Below are positions 16,344-24,875 of a DNA stretch of 64,000 bases, one piece after another. Position numbers and translations under genes: made by a program. Positions within the stretch are counted from its first letter, which is position 1. Each line of letters starts with the position of its first letter. The notes beneath the pieces were generated by a model. The model did no database searches and had not been told where the DNA came from. It saw only the letters and a list, made by a program, of their open reading frames with translations. Origin of the DNA: Saccharopolyspora shandongensis (GTDB lineage: Bacteria; Actinomycetota; Actinomycetes; Mycobacteriales; Pseudonocardiaceae); assembly GCF_900106995.1 (NCBI RefSeq), contig NZ_FNOK01000039.1:1-64000 (forward strand), written 5' to 3'.

Positions 16344-17227
16344 GCTACCAGCAGATCGCCTACGAGGTCGCCGACGGCATCGCGACCATCACGCTGAACC
16401 GGCCGGACAAGCTCAACGCCTTCACGCACACCATGCGCGCCGAGCTGATCGACGCCTTCGACGCCACCGACGCCGACGACTCGGTGCGCGCGGTGATCGT
16501 CACCGGCGCGGGCCGCGGCTTCTGCGCGGGCGCGGACCTCAGCTCCGGCGCGGACACCTTCAACGCCGATGCCGACTCCGAACGCGCGAAGACCCGCCGG
16601 GAGGCGGGGGAGATCGGCGGTGTGCCGCGCGACGGCGGCGGCACGGTGGCGCTGCGCATCGCGGCGTCGCGCAAGCCGGTGATCGCGGCGTTCAACGGCC
16701 CGGCGGTCGGGGTGGGCGTGACCATGACGCTGCCGATGGACATCCGGCTGGCCGCCGAGTCGGCGAGGTTCGGCCTGGTCTTCGCCCGCCGCGGCATCCT
16801 GCCGGAGGCGGCCTCCACGTGGTTCCTGCCGCGCGTCGTCGGCATCTCGCAGGCGATGGAGTGGGTGGCCACCGGCCGGGTTTTCGGCGCCGGGGAGGCG
16901 CTGGCGGGTCGCCTGGTCTCCCGCGTGGTCCCCGACGACGAGCTGCTCCCGACGGCGCGGGCGATCGCCCGCGAGATCGCCGACAACACCTCGGGCGTGT
17001 CGGTCGCGGTGGCTCGCCAGCTGCTATGGGGCATGCTCAGCGCGGATTCGCCGTGGGAGGCGCACCGCCTGGATTCCAAGGGCATCAACCACCTCGGCGC
17101 GGCCGCCGACGCGGCCGAGGGCGTCGCGTCGTTCCTGGCCAAGCGCCCGGCCGAGTTCCCGCTCAAGGTCAGCCAGGACTACCCGGACTTCATCCCGCCC
17201 TGGCCCAGGCGCCCCGACGGCATCTGA
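16340..17227 (+). CDS. Enoyl-CoA hydratase/isomerase (crotonase) family protein, longer variant
   Basis: 295 aa, about 35 longer than usual because of an insertion after the first oxyanion loop (SGADTFNADADSERAKTRREAGEIGG). Core motifs GRGFCAGADLSSG and GPAVGVGVTMTLPMDIRLA, then FARRGILPEAASTWFLPR. The ATG at 16340 overlaps the upstream stop by 4 bases. Insertions of this sort occur in crotonases acting on bulky CoA esters; the substrate here is unknown. Confidence 0.91.
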   Translation: MSYQQIAYEVADGIATITLNRPDKLNAFTHTMRAELIDAFDATDADDSVRAVIVTGAGRGFCAGADLSSGADTFNADADSERAKTRREAGEIGGVPRDGGGTVALRIAASRKPVIAAFNGPAVGVGVTMTLPMDIRLAAESARFGLVFARRGILPEAASTWFLPRVVGISQAMEWVATGRVFGAGEALAGRLVSRVVPDDELLPTARAIAREIADNTSGVSVAVARQLLWGMLSADSPWEAHRLDSKGINHLGAAADAAEGVASFLAKRPAEFPLKVSQDYPDFIPPWPRRPDGI

Positions 17228-17237
17228 CCCCCCGCCG

Positions 17238-17255
17238 CAGTTTCAATTGAAACTG
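17238..17255. repeat. Palindrome CAGTTTCAATTGAAACTG, copy 1
   Basis: Perfect 18-bp palindrome 11 bases after the crotonase stop, first of three identical copies in this convergent intergenic region. The inner 14 bases have the GTTTC-N4-GAAAC layout of parS with AATT in place of ACGT. Confidence 0.85.
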
Positions 17256-17276
17256 CCCCTCCCAGCGGTCCCGGAC

Positions 17277-17312
17277 ACCGGACCACAGTTTCAATTGAAA
17301 CTGTGGTCCGGT
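17277..17312. repeat. 36-bp perfect palindrome containing copy 2 of CAGTTTCAATTGAAACTG
   Basis: The 18-mer at 17286-17303 is extended on both sides (ACCGGACCA and its complement) to a 36-bp perfect palindrome. It lies midway between the convergent genes ending at 17227 and 17376, so it could act as a bidirectional terminator, a protein-binding site or both. Confidence 0.8.
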
Positions 17313-17329
17313 CTCCCAGTGCTCAGGCA

Positions 17330-17347
17330 CAGTTTCAATTGAAACTG
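17330..17347. repeat. Palindrome CAGTTTCAATTGAAACTG, copy 3
   Basis: Third identical 18-mer, 44 bases downstream of copy 2 (copy 1 to copy 2 is 48). Followed by the stop of the minus-strand crotonase at 17376. Confidence 0.85.
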
Positions 17348-17375
17348 CGGACCACCGCGACCGGCACGTCGGGGG

Positions 17376-18203
17376 TCAGGTGGTGGGATCGGCGAAGTTC
17401 GGGGCGCGCTTCTCGAGGTTCGACTTGACCGCTTCGACCTGGTTGGGGCTGCCGATCAGGGCCTTGATCGCGGTCTGCTCCGCCTCGAAGCCCTCGGCGA
17501 GGGTCACGCGGCCCGCCATGTCGAGGAGTTGTTTGGAGTAGCGGATCGCCTCCGGGCTCTTGGTGGCGATCTCGGCCGCCAGGGTGAGGGCCGCGGCCAG
17601 CGGGTCGGCTTCGACGCGGGTGCACAGGCCCAGGGCGGCGGCTTCCTCGCCGCTGATGACGCGGCCGGTGTAGGTCAGCTCCTTGGCGACGTCGCGGCCC
17701 ACGAGCTCCGGGAGCAGCTGGGTGCCGGTCATGTCCGGCGCGATGCCCCACTTGATCTCCATCACCGACAGCTTCGCGTCCGGCGCCACGAGCCGGATGT
17801 CCGCGCCCAGCGTCACCTGCAGGCCGCCGCCGAAGGCGACGCCGTGCACCGCCGCGATCACCGGCACCGGCAGCGTCGCCCACACGTGCGCCGCCTGCTG
17901 ACCGCGCGCCTTCGCCGGGCCGATCGGCTCGGTGGTGACGGACTTGCGGTCGGGAAGCCGGCCGCTGCCGTCGGCCATCTGCTGGAAGTTGGCGAAGTCC
18001 AGGCCGGCGCAGAAGGACCGGCCCTCGCCGGAGAGCACCACCGCCCGCACGCCGTCGTCCTCGCGCAGCCGCAGCCCGGTCGCGACGAGGGCGTCGAACA
18101 TGGCCTGGTCGAGCGCGTTGAGCTTGTCCGGTCGGTTCAGCCGCACGTCCGCCACGCCGTCGGTGATGGTGCAGCTGACCCGTTGCTCGGCCGTTGTCGT
18201 CAC
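17376..18203 (-). CDS. Enoyl-CoA hydratase/isomerase (crotonase) family protein
   Basis: 275 aa. Oxyanion-loop motifs EGRSFCAGLDFANFQ (about 67-81) and GVAFGGGLQVTLGADIRL (about 122-139), then MEIKWGIAPDMTGTQLLP. A GTG start at 18203 is chosen for the strong site CAGGAGGG five bases before it; the frame stays open upstream without a better site. Divergent from the acyl-CoA dehydrogenase at 18547, with the AACGAACGTT palindrome between them. Confidence 0.92.
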   Translation of the reverse strand: MTTTAEQRVSCTITDGVADVRLNRPDKLNALDQAMFDALVATGLRLREDDGVRAVVLSGEGRSFCAGLDFANFQQMADGSGRLPDRKSVTTEPIGPAKARGQQAAHVWATLPVPVIAAVHGVAFGGGLQVTLGADIRLVAPDAKLSVMEIKWGIAPDMTGTQLLPELVGRDVAKELTYTGRVISGEEAAALGLCTRVEADPLAAALTLAAEIATKSPEAIRYSKQLLDMAGRVTLAEGFEAEQTAIKALIGSPNQVEAVKSNLEKRAPNFADPTT

Positions 18204-18546
18204 GAACCCTCCTGAGAGCACTGGAACCGGTGCGGGCACTACGCCTTGCGCACCAGGGATTTCCGCACGCTATGGGGCGGTCGAGCGGGACGTCAAGAAC
18301 GCCCTCGTTCGTCCTCTTGTGCTACCTGCCGCGCCGTGTCTAGGGTCACTGAACGAACGTTAAAGTGATGATTTCAGAACGGGCTCGCGGGGCGGATTGC
18401 GGCCCTGCGGGATTCTGGCTCGTGCACGTCCGCGGCATCGGGGCCGTCCTCACCGGGCGACGCCGTGCGAACCGGCGGTGGTGCGGGGTGATCCCCCGCC
18501 GCATGCGGTCGGCGCCGCATTCCGTTGGGACACGTGAGGAGGACGC
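18204..18546. other. Divergent promoter region between crotonase and acyl-CoA dehydrogenase
   Basis: 343 bases with no gene. It contains the AACGAACGTT palindrome at 18352-18361, in an AT-richer patch, and the ribosome site GAGGAGG before the dehydrogenase. Confidence 0.5.
18352..18361. promoter_or_regulatory. AACG-AA-CGTT palindromic site
   Basis: Dyad AACG/CGTT with an AA centre, in the divergent promoter region. A near copy sits at 15493-15502. A candidate operator for coordinated control of the beta-oxidation genes; no binding regulator is shown by the sequence. Confidence 0.4.
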
Positions 18547-19803
18547 ATGGATTTCGCTCTCCCGGCCGAGCTGGTCAGTCGTCTCACCGAGCTCGACGCG
18601 TTCATCGACTCCGAGATCCGCCCGCTGCAGGAGCAGGACGACAACGAGCGGTTCTTCGACCACCGCCGGGAATTCGCCCGCACCGACTTCGAGGCGGGCG
18701 GCACGCCGCGCCGCGACTGGGAGGAACTGCTCGGCGAGATGTTTCGCCGCGCCGACCGGGCGGGCTGGCTGCGCTACGGGCTGCCCGCGGCGGTGGGCGG
18801 TTCGGACGGCACCAACTTCGACATGGCCGTGATCCGCGAGCATCTCGCCGCGAAGGGCCTCGGCCTGCACAACGACCTGCAGAACGAGTCGTCGGTGGTG
18901 GGCAACTTCCCGGTCGTGCACATGCTGCTGGCGTTCGGAACCCCGGAGCAGCGCGAGGAATTCCTCCAACCCCTGCTGGCGCGCCGCAAGCGGCTCGCGT
19001 TCGGCCTCACCGAACCCGACCACGGCAGCGACGCCACCTGGCTGGAGACCACGGCGGTCCGCTCGGGCGGCGACTGGATCATCAACGGCGCCAAGCGGTT
19101 CAACTCCGGGATGCACTCCGCGACCCACGACATCGTCTTCGCGCGCACCTCCGGCGAGCCCGGCCAGGCCGCCGGCATCACCGCGTTCATCGTGCCCACC
19201 GACGCGCCGGGCTTCTCCGTCGACTTCCACTGGTGGACCTTCAACATGCCCACCGACCACGCCGAGGTGACCCTGCGCGACGTGCGGGTGCCGGATTCGG
19301 CGGTGTTCGGCGAGGTCGGCGGCGGGCTCGCGCTGGCGCAGCACTTCGTGCACGAGAACCGGATCAGGCAGGCGGCCTCGGGCATCGGCGCGGCCCAGTA
19401 CTGCATCGACCGCAGCGTCGAGTACGCCCGGAAGCGCGTCACCTTCGGGCAGCCGCTGGCCAGCCGGCAGGCCGTCCAGTGGCCGCTGGTGGAGCTGCAG
19501 ACCGACGCCGAGCTGCTGCGCGGGCTGGTGCGCAAGACCGCCTGGGAGCTGGACCGCAGGCCGCACTTCGAGATCAGCGATCGGGTGTCGATGTGCAACT
19601 TCCGCGCCAACCGGCTGGTGTGCGAGGCGGCGGACCAGGCGATGCAGGTGCACGGCGGGCTCGGCTACACCCGGCACACCCCGTTCGAGCACATCTACCG
19701 CCACCACCGCCGCTACCGGATCACCGAAGGTTCCGAAGAGGTGCAGAAGCGGAAGGTCGCCGGTTACCTGTTCGGCTTCGCCGGGCCGGGGCGGCGCCGG
19801 TGA
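18547..19803 (+). CDS. Acyl-CoA dehydrogenase
   Basis: 418 aa FAD enzyme introducing the alpha,beta double bond into an acyl-CoA. Signature FGLTEPDHGSDATWLETTA (about 154-172) and the C-terminal VHGGLGYTRHTPFEHIYRHHR and RITEGSEEVQ segments of the long-chain/ACAD10-11-like group. ATG with GAGGAGG. Its stop overlaps the GTG of the phosphotransferase-fold gene (GTGA), the same pairing seen in ACAD10/11, where a kinase domain and a dehydrogenase act on 4-hydroxyacyl-CoAs. Confidence 0.93.
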   Translation: MDFALPAELVSRLTELDAFIDSEIRPLQEQDDNERFFDHRREFARTDFEAGGTPRRDWEELLGEMFRRADRAGWLRYGLPAAVGGSDGTNFDMAVIREHLAAKGLGLHNDLQNESSVVGNFPVVHMLLAFGTPEQREEFLQPLLARRKRLAFGLTEPDHGSDATWLETTAVRSGGDWIINGAKRFNSGMHSATHDIVFARTSGEPGQAAGITAFIVPTDAPGFSVDFHWWTFNMPTDHAEVTLRDVRVPDSAVFGEVGGGLALAQHFVHENRIRQAASGIGAAQYCIDRSVEYARKRVTFGQPLASRQAVQWPLVELQTDAELLRGLVRKTAWELDRRPHFEISDRVSMCNFRANRLVCEAADQAMQVHGGLGYTRHTPFEHIYRHHRRYRITEGSEEVQKRKVAGYLFGFAGPGRRR

Positions 19804-21140
19804 GCGCGGCGGAGCCGCTGGACGGGCTCGCGCGTCGCCTGCCCGCGGTGCTCGGCCGCCCGGTCGAGGTGACCGGGCTGGCGCAGGCCAGCGGCGGGGC
19901 GAGCCGCGAGACGTGGTTCGTCGAGCTCGACGGGGGAGCGCGGCGGCTGGTGCTGCGCCGCGACCCGGTCGGCGCGGCGCGCCCGGAGGGCATGGCGCGC
20001 GAGGCGGTGGTGCTGGAAGCGGCGCGGGCCGCGGGCGTTCCGGTGCCGCTGCTGGTGGACCACAGCACCGACGCCTCGATCCTCGGCTCGCCGTACGTGC
20101 TCACCGAGCACGTCGACGGCGAGTCGATTCCCCGGCGCCTGCTGCGCGAGCCGGAATTCGCCGCAGCGCGCGGGAAGCTGGCCCGCGAACTCGGCCGGGC
20201 CGCGGCGCTGATCCACCGCGTTCCCGCGCCGGACCTGCCGTCCGCCGACCCGCTCGACCAGCTCGTGGCGACCTACGAGGAGCTCGGCGAACCGCTGCCC
20301 GCGGTGGAGATCGCGTTCCGCTGGCTGCGCGCGAACCGGCCGGCCGGCACCGGAAATACGTTGGTGCACGGCGATTTCCGCAACGGGAACCTGATCGTCG
20401 GCCCGGACGGGCTGCGGGCGGTGCTGGACTGGGAGCTGGTGCACCTCGGCGATCCGATGGAGGACCTGGGCTGGCTGTGCGTCAACGCCTGGCGGTTCGG
20501 CTCGCCGCTGCCGGTCGGCGGTTTCGGCACCAGGGAAGAACTCTTCGACGGCTACGCGGAGGTCGCCGGGCGGCGGCCGGATCCGGATGCGGTGCGCTGG
20601 TGGGAGATCTTCGGCACCGCGCGGTGGGGCGTGATCTGCCGCTCGCAGGCGCAGCGGCACCTCAGCGGCGAGCGGCCGTCGATGGAGCTGGCCGCGATCG
20701 GCCGGCGCGTCTGCGAGCAGGAGCACGACCTGCTGGCCGAGCTCGGCGTGCCCCGCCCGGCCGGTCCCGGGCAGGAACGCCGGGCGCCGGTGTCGGATCT
20801 GCACGGGCGGCCTTCGGCGGCGGAACTCGTCGCGGCGGTGGCGGACTTCCTGCGCGACGAGGTCGTGCCGGGCAGCACCGGCCGGATGCGGTTCCAGTCC
20901 CGGGTCGCCGCGAACACATTGTCCATTGTGGAACACGAGCTGGCGTTGGGGGAGCGGCAGGAACAGCGGCACCGGCGTCGGCTCGCGGACCTGGGGCTCG
21001 CCGACCGGGCGGCGCTGGCCGGCGCGATCCGCGACGGCGAACTCGATCCCTGGCAACCGGAAACGGCCGCCGCCGTGTGGGAGCAGGTGCTCGACCGGCT
21101 CGCGGTGGCCAATCCGCGGCACCCGAGAGGAATCTCATGA
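19800..21140 (+). CDS. Aminoglycoside-phosphotransferase-fold kinase with C-terminal DUF6285-like domain
   Basis: 446 aa. Residues 1-320 form an APH/choline-kinase fold: catalytic VHGDFRNGNLIVG (HxDxxxxN-like) near 190 and the metal Asp in VLDWELVHLGDPMEDLGWL. Residues about 335-440 (SAAELVAAVADFLRDEVVP...) match the small helical DUF6285-type domain often fused or adjacent to these kinases. By analogy with ACAD10/11 it may phosphorylate a hydroxyacyl-CoA before dehydration. Overlaps the dehydrogenase before it and the lactonase gene after it by 4 bases each. Confidence 0.86.
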   Translation: MSAAEPLDGLARRLPAVLGRPVEVTGLAQASGGASRETWFVELDGGARRLVLRRDPVGAARPEGMAREAVVLEAARAAGVPVPLLVDHSTDASILGSPYVLTEHVDGESIPRRLLREPEFAAARGKLARELGRAAALIHRVPAPDLPSADPLDQLVATYEELGEPLPAVEIAFRWLRANRPAGTGNTLVHGDFRNGNLIVGPDGLRAVLDWELVHLGDPMEDLGWLCVNAWRFGSPLPVGGFGTREELFDGYAEVAGRRPDPDAVRWWEIFGTARWGVICRSQAQRHLSGERPSMELAAIGRRVCEQEHDLLAELGVPRPAGPGQERRAPVSDLHGRPSAAELVAAVADFLRDEVVPGSTGRMRFQSRVAANTLSIVEHELALGERQEQRHRRRLADLGLADRAALAGAIRDGELDPWQPETAAAVWEQVLDRLAVANPRHPRGIS

Positions 21141-22057
21141 CCGAGCTGACGACGATCGCGTCGGGCCTGCAGTTCCCGGAAGGGCCGGTGGCCCTCGCCG
21201 ACGGCTCCGTGCTGCTGGTGGAGATCAAGCGCGGCACGCTGTCGCGGGTCGCGCCGGACGGCACGGTGTCGGTGGTCGCCGACTGCGGCGGCGGGCCCAA
21301 CGGGGCGGCGATCGGTCCGGACGGCGCGGTGTACGTCTGCAACAACGGCGGGTTCGAGTGGCACGACATCGGCGGCCGCGACGTTCCCGGCATGCAGCCC
21401 GACGACTACATCGGCGGCCGCATCCAGCGGGTCACCATGGACGGCGAGGTCACCGACCTCTACACCGCCGTCGACGGGAACGGCCTGCGCGGCCCCAACG
21501 ACATGGTCTTCGACGCCCAGGGCGGCTTCTACTTCACTGACCTCGGCAAGCGCCGCCCGCGTGAGACCGACCGCGGCGGGCTTTACTACGCCACCGCCGA
21601 CGGCAGCCGCATCGAGGAGATCGCCTACCCGCTGGCCGACGCCAACGGGGTCGGGCTGTCACCGGACGGTTCGCGGGTCTACGTGGCGGAAACGTCGACC
21701 GGCCGAGTCTGGTACTGGGACGTCGAGGGTCCGGGGAAGCTGGGCCGGGACGGCAAGGGACCGGCGGGCGCCAAGCTGCTGCACGGCTTCGAGGGCTACC
21801 AGCTGCTGGACTCGCTCGCGGTGGACTCCGAGGGCAACGTGTGCGTGGCGACGCTGGTGACCGGCGTGATCAGCGTGCTGTCGCCGGACGGCGAGCTCAA
21901 GGGCGTGGTCAAGCCGCCGAAGCACGACTTCCACGTCACCAACATCTGCTTCGGCGGCCCGGACCTGCGCACCGCCTACATCACCTCGTCCGGCTGGGGA
22001 ATCCTCTACGCCACCGAGTGGCACTGCCCAGGACTGAGGCTCAACCACGGGGCTTGA
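21137..22057 (+). CDS. SMP-30/gluconolactonase family hydrolase
   Basis: 306 aa six-bladed propeller lactonase. Metal-ligand segments: FPEGPVALADGS (Glu), RGPNDMVFDAQGGFYFTDL (Asn/Asp) and LLDSLAVDSEGNVCVATL (Asp). It would open a lactone to a hydroxy acid, consistent with a Baeyer-Villiger product. ATG overlaps the previous stop (ATGA). No signal peptide, so cytoplasmic. Confidence 0.9.
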   Translation: MTELTTIASGLQFPEGPVALADGSVLLVEIKRGTLSRVAPDGTVSVVADCGGGPNGAAIGPDGAVYVCNNGGFEWHDIGGRDVPGMQPDDYIGGRIQRVTMDGEVTDLYTAVDGNGLRGPNDMVFDAQGGFYFTDLGKRRPRETDRGGLYYATADGSRIEEIAYPLADANGVGLSPDGSRVYVAETSTGRVWYWDVEGPGKLGRDGKGPAGAKLLHGFEGYQLLDSLAVDSEGNVCVATLVTGVISVLSPDGELKGVVKPPKHDFHVTNICFGGPDLRTAYITSSGWGILYATEWHCPGLRLNHGA

Positions 22058-22087
22058 TAGATCACAGTGGACACTCGAGGAGGGAAC

Positions 22088-23746
22088 GTGCCGGAGGACC
22101 AGCGACGGCGGTTGCTCGCGGAGCTCACCGGTCCGGGCGGTGAGTTCGAGATCGTGCCGCAGGACGTCGGCGGCGTCCCGATGCGGGTGTACGCCAAGGG
22201 GCCGACGACGCTGCGCGACGTGGCGCTGTTCAGCCAGGGCTACGGCGCGCGCGACTTCCTCGTCTACGACGGCTACCGGTGCACCTACGCGGAGCACTAC
22301 CGGCTGGTGGCGGGCTTGGCGCGCAGCCTGCGCGAGGAGTACGGCCTGGTGTCCGGTGACCGCGTGGCGATCGCGATGCGCAATTACCCGGAATGGGTGC
22401 CGATCTTCTGGGCGATCCAGGCGGCCGGGCTCGTCGCGGTGCCTCTCAACGCCTGGTGGACCGACGCGGAGCTGCGCTTCGGCCTGACCGACTGCGGCGC
22501 GAAGCTGGTGTTCGCCGACTCGCAGCGAACCGCCCTGCTGGACCGCGATATCCCGGTCGTCGAGGTGCGCGGCGGTGATCCGGCGCCGGGCGTGCGGTCG
22601 TGGGCGGAGCTGCTGGCATCGCTGCCCGCGGACGCGGACCTGCCGGACGTGGCGATCGGGCCCGACGACGACGCCACGATCCTCTACACCTCCGGCACCA
22701 CCGGCCGTCCCAAGGGCGCGATCGGCACGCACCGCAACCACTGCACGAACCTGCTGAACACGGTGGTGAACCGGCGCCTCCAGGCGGCGCTGGCCAACGG
22801 CGGCGAATTCCCGCCGCTGGGCGAGGGACCGCAGCCCGGCGTGCTGCTGACCTTCCCGATGTTCCACATCGCCGGCCTCACCACGCTGTACTTCGGCACG
22901 CTGGCCGGGGCGAAGCTGGCCACCATGTACCGGTGGGACCGGGAGGCCGCGGCGCGGCTGATCAAGACCGAGGGGCTGACCAGCGCGGCGGGCGTGCCGA
23001 CCGTGATGCGGGACCTGGTCGAGCAGGGCGACGCGGTGGCCGGGCTGGACGGCGTGAACATGGGCGGCGCGCCGATCCCGCCCGACCTCGTGCAGCGCAT
23101 CGGCGCGTTCGGCACCGGCGTGGCGCCCTCCAACGGCTACGGCCTGACCGAGACGACCTCGGCGGTGGTCAGCAACGCGGGCGCGGACTACCTCGCGCGC
23201 TCCAACAGCGTCGGCCGCTGCATGCCGGGCGCGGACCTGCGCGTCGTGGACCCGGCCACCGCCGAGGACGCGGCGCCCGGCGAGATCGGCGAACTGTGGT
23301 TCCGCGGGCCGAACATCGTGCGCGGCTACTGGAACAACCCGCAGGCCACCGCGGAATCCTTCACCGACGGCTGGTTCCACACCGGCGACCTCGGCTACGT
23401 CGAGGACGACTGGGTGTACGTGGTGGACCGGCTCAAGGACGTGGTGATCCGCGGCGGCGAGAACGTGTACTGCGCGGAGGTCGAAGCGGCGCTCTACGAG
23501 CACCCGGAGGTGGCCGACGTCGCGGTCATCGGCCTGCCGCACCCGACGCTCGGCGAGGAGGTCGCGGCTGTGGTGAACCTGCATTCCCCGGTTTCAGAGG
23601 AGGAACTCCGGGCACATGTCGCGGCGCGGCTGGCGGCTTTCAAGGTCCCGGCGCACGTCGTGGTGCGCGCGGAGGCGCTGCCGCGGACACCGACCGGCAA
23701 GGTCCTCAAACGCCAACTGCGCGAGCAGATCGCCGTGAAGGACTGA
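22088..23746 (+). CDS. AMP-dependent acyl-CoA ligase
   Basis: 552 aa. Phosphate loop ILYTSGTTGRPKG (about 198-210), NGYGLTETTS (about 346), GDLGYVEDDWVYVVDRLKD (about 435) and the C-terminal Lys in PRTPTGKVLKRQL. The GTG at 22088 is chosen because of GAGGAGGG just before it; a GTG 21 bases upstream lacks a site. It activates an acid, possibly the hydroxy acid released by the lactonase gene directly upstream. Confidence 0.92.
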   Translation: MPEDQRRRLLAELTGPGGEFEIVPQDVGGVPMRVYAKGPTTLRDVALFSQGYGARDFLVYDGYRCTYAEHYRLVAGLARSLREEYGLVSGDRVAIAMRNYPEWVPIFWAIQAAGLVAVPLNAWWTDAELRFGLTDCGAKLVFADSQRTALLDRDIPVVEVRGGDPAPGVRSWAELLASLPADADLPDVAIGPDDDATILYTSGTTGRPKGAIGTHRNHCTNLLNTVVNRRLQAALANGGEFPPLGEGPQPGVLLTFPMFHIAGLTTLYFGTLAGAKLATMYRWDREAAARLIKTEGLTSAAGVPTVMRDLVEQGDAVAGLDGVNMGGAPIPPDLVQRIGAFGTGVAPSNGYGLTETTSAVVSNAGADYLARSNSVGRCMPGADLRVVDPATAEDAAPGEIGELWFRGPNIVRGYWNNPQATAESFTDGWFHTGDLGYVEDDWVYVVDRLKDVVIRGGENVYCAEVEAALYEHPEVADVAVIGLPHPTLGEEVAAVVNLHSPVSEEELRAHVAARLAAFKVPAHVVVRAEALPRTPTGKVLKRQLREQIAVKD

Positions 23747-23791
23747 TTCGAAGCGGCTGTCACTGGAACGCCTAGGTAGTGCGAGGTTGAC

Positions 23792-24817
23792 GTGGAACTG
23801 CGTGGCATCGAGCTGGAGAAGACCGAGCGCTGGCTGGCCGAGAACGTGCCGGGACTGCGCCCGCCGGTGACGTTCTCGCTGGTCTCCGGCGGGCGGTCGA
23901 ACCTGACCTACCGCGTCGTCGACGCCGACGGCGCGGTGCGCGCCCTGCGCCGCCCGCCCACCGGCGGCGTGCTCACGACGGCGCACGACATGAGCCGTGA
24001 GTGGCGGTTCATCTCCGCCCTGCACGGCACCGACGTGCCGGTTCCCGATCCGCTCGCGTACTGCGCAGACGCGTCGGTGACCGGAGCCGAGTTCTACGTG
24101 ATGGGTTTCGTCGACGGCCACGTGCTCGCCGGTCCGGATTCGGCGGCGTCGTTCTCGGCGGAAGCGCGCCGGCGCGCGGGCCTGGCGACTGTCGAGTGCA
24201 TGGCGGCCTTGCACGGCGTCGACCCGGACTCGGTCGGGCTGGGCGACATCGCGCGTCGCGACGGCTACCTGGAGCGGCAGCTGCGCCGCTGGCAGCGGCA
24301 GGTGCACCAGTCCGGTGCGCCGGACCTGCCGCTGCTGGACGCGGTGCACGACGCGTTGCTGGCGAAGGTACCGAGGCAGGAGACCGGCATCGTGCACGGC
24401 GACTTCCGGCCGGGCAACCTGTCGTTCTCGCCGGACGGCGAGGTGCTGGCCGTCTTCGACTGGGAGCTGGCCACCCTCGGCGAACCGCTCGCCGACCTCG
24501 GCTGGCTGCTGGCGACCTGGGTGGAGCCGGGCGACGAACTGCCTCCCGCGACCGCCCTCGGACCTACGGCCGAACCGGGCTTCCCCACCCGCGCGGAGCT
24601 GGTCGACCGCTACGTCGCGCTCGCCGGCCGTGACGTCTCGGACTTGCCGTACTACGTGGCGTTCCAGCGGTGGCGGTCGTGCTGCATCAGCGCCGGCGTG
24701 CGCGCCCGCTACCTGGCGGGTGTGATGGGCGACGACGGTTACGTCGCCGAATCCCGCGCGAAGAACGAACTGCGCCAGGCCGAAGCGGCCTGGCAAGCGG
24801 TGCAAGAGCTCTCGTGA
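23792..24817 (+). CDS. Aminoglycoside-phosphotransferase-fold kinase (ACAD10/11-type)
   Basis: 341 aa. N-terminal nucleotide-loop segment FSLVSGGRSNLTYRVVDADG, catalytic IVHGDFRPGNLSFSPDG and metal-binding VFDWELATLGEPLADLGWL. Second such kinase in this block; unlike the first it has no DUF6285-like tail. Likely phosphorylates a hydroxylated acyl-CoA or alcohol intermediate rather than an antibiotic. GTG start. Followed by a hairpin that overlaps its stop codon. Confidence 0.88.
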   Translation: MELRGIELEKTERWLAENVPGLRPPVTFSLVSGGRSNLTYRVVDADGAVRALRRPPTGGVLTTAHDMSREWRFISALHGTDVPVPDPLAYCADASVTGAEFYVMGFVDGHVLAGPDSAASFSAEARRRAGLATVECMAALHGVDPDSVGLGDIARRDGYLERQLRRWQRQVHQSGAPDLPLLDAVHDALLAKVPRQETGIVHGDFRPGNLSFSPDGEVLAVFDWELATLGEPLADLGWLLATWVEPGDELPPATALGPTAEPGFPTRAELVDRYVALAGRDVSDLPYYVAFQRWRSCCISAGVRARYLAGVMGDDGYVAESRAKNELRQAEAAWQAVQELS

Positions 24818-24853
24818 GCGTTCATGCCGGTTCTCACCGGAACGAACGCTCAC
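24814..24853. terminator. Hairpin overlapping the kinase stop
   Basis: GTGAGCGTTC (24814-24823) pairs with GAACGCTCAC (24844-24853); inner CCGG/CCGG bases extend the stem. The left arm includes the TGA stop of the preceding gene. It may attenuate transcription into the AtuA-like gene. Confidence 0.6.
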
Positions 24854-24875
24854 GACCGCAGAAGGGGAGGAACTC

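Noticed and set aside
17238-17347. Three regularly spaced identical repeats resembling a CRISPR array
   Set aside because: Repeats are 18 bp and perfectly palindromic, spacers are 30 and 26 bases, there are only three units and no cas gene is in the window.
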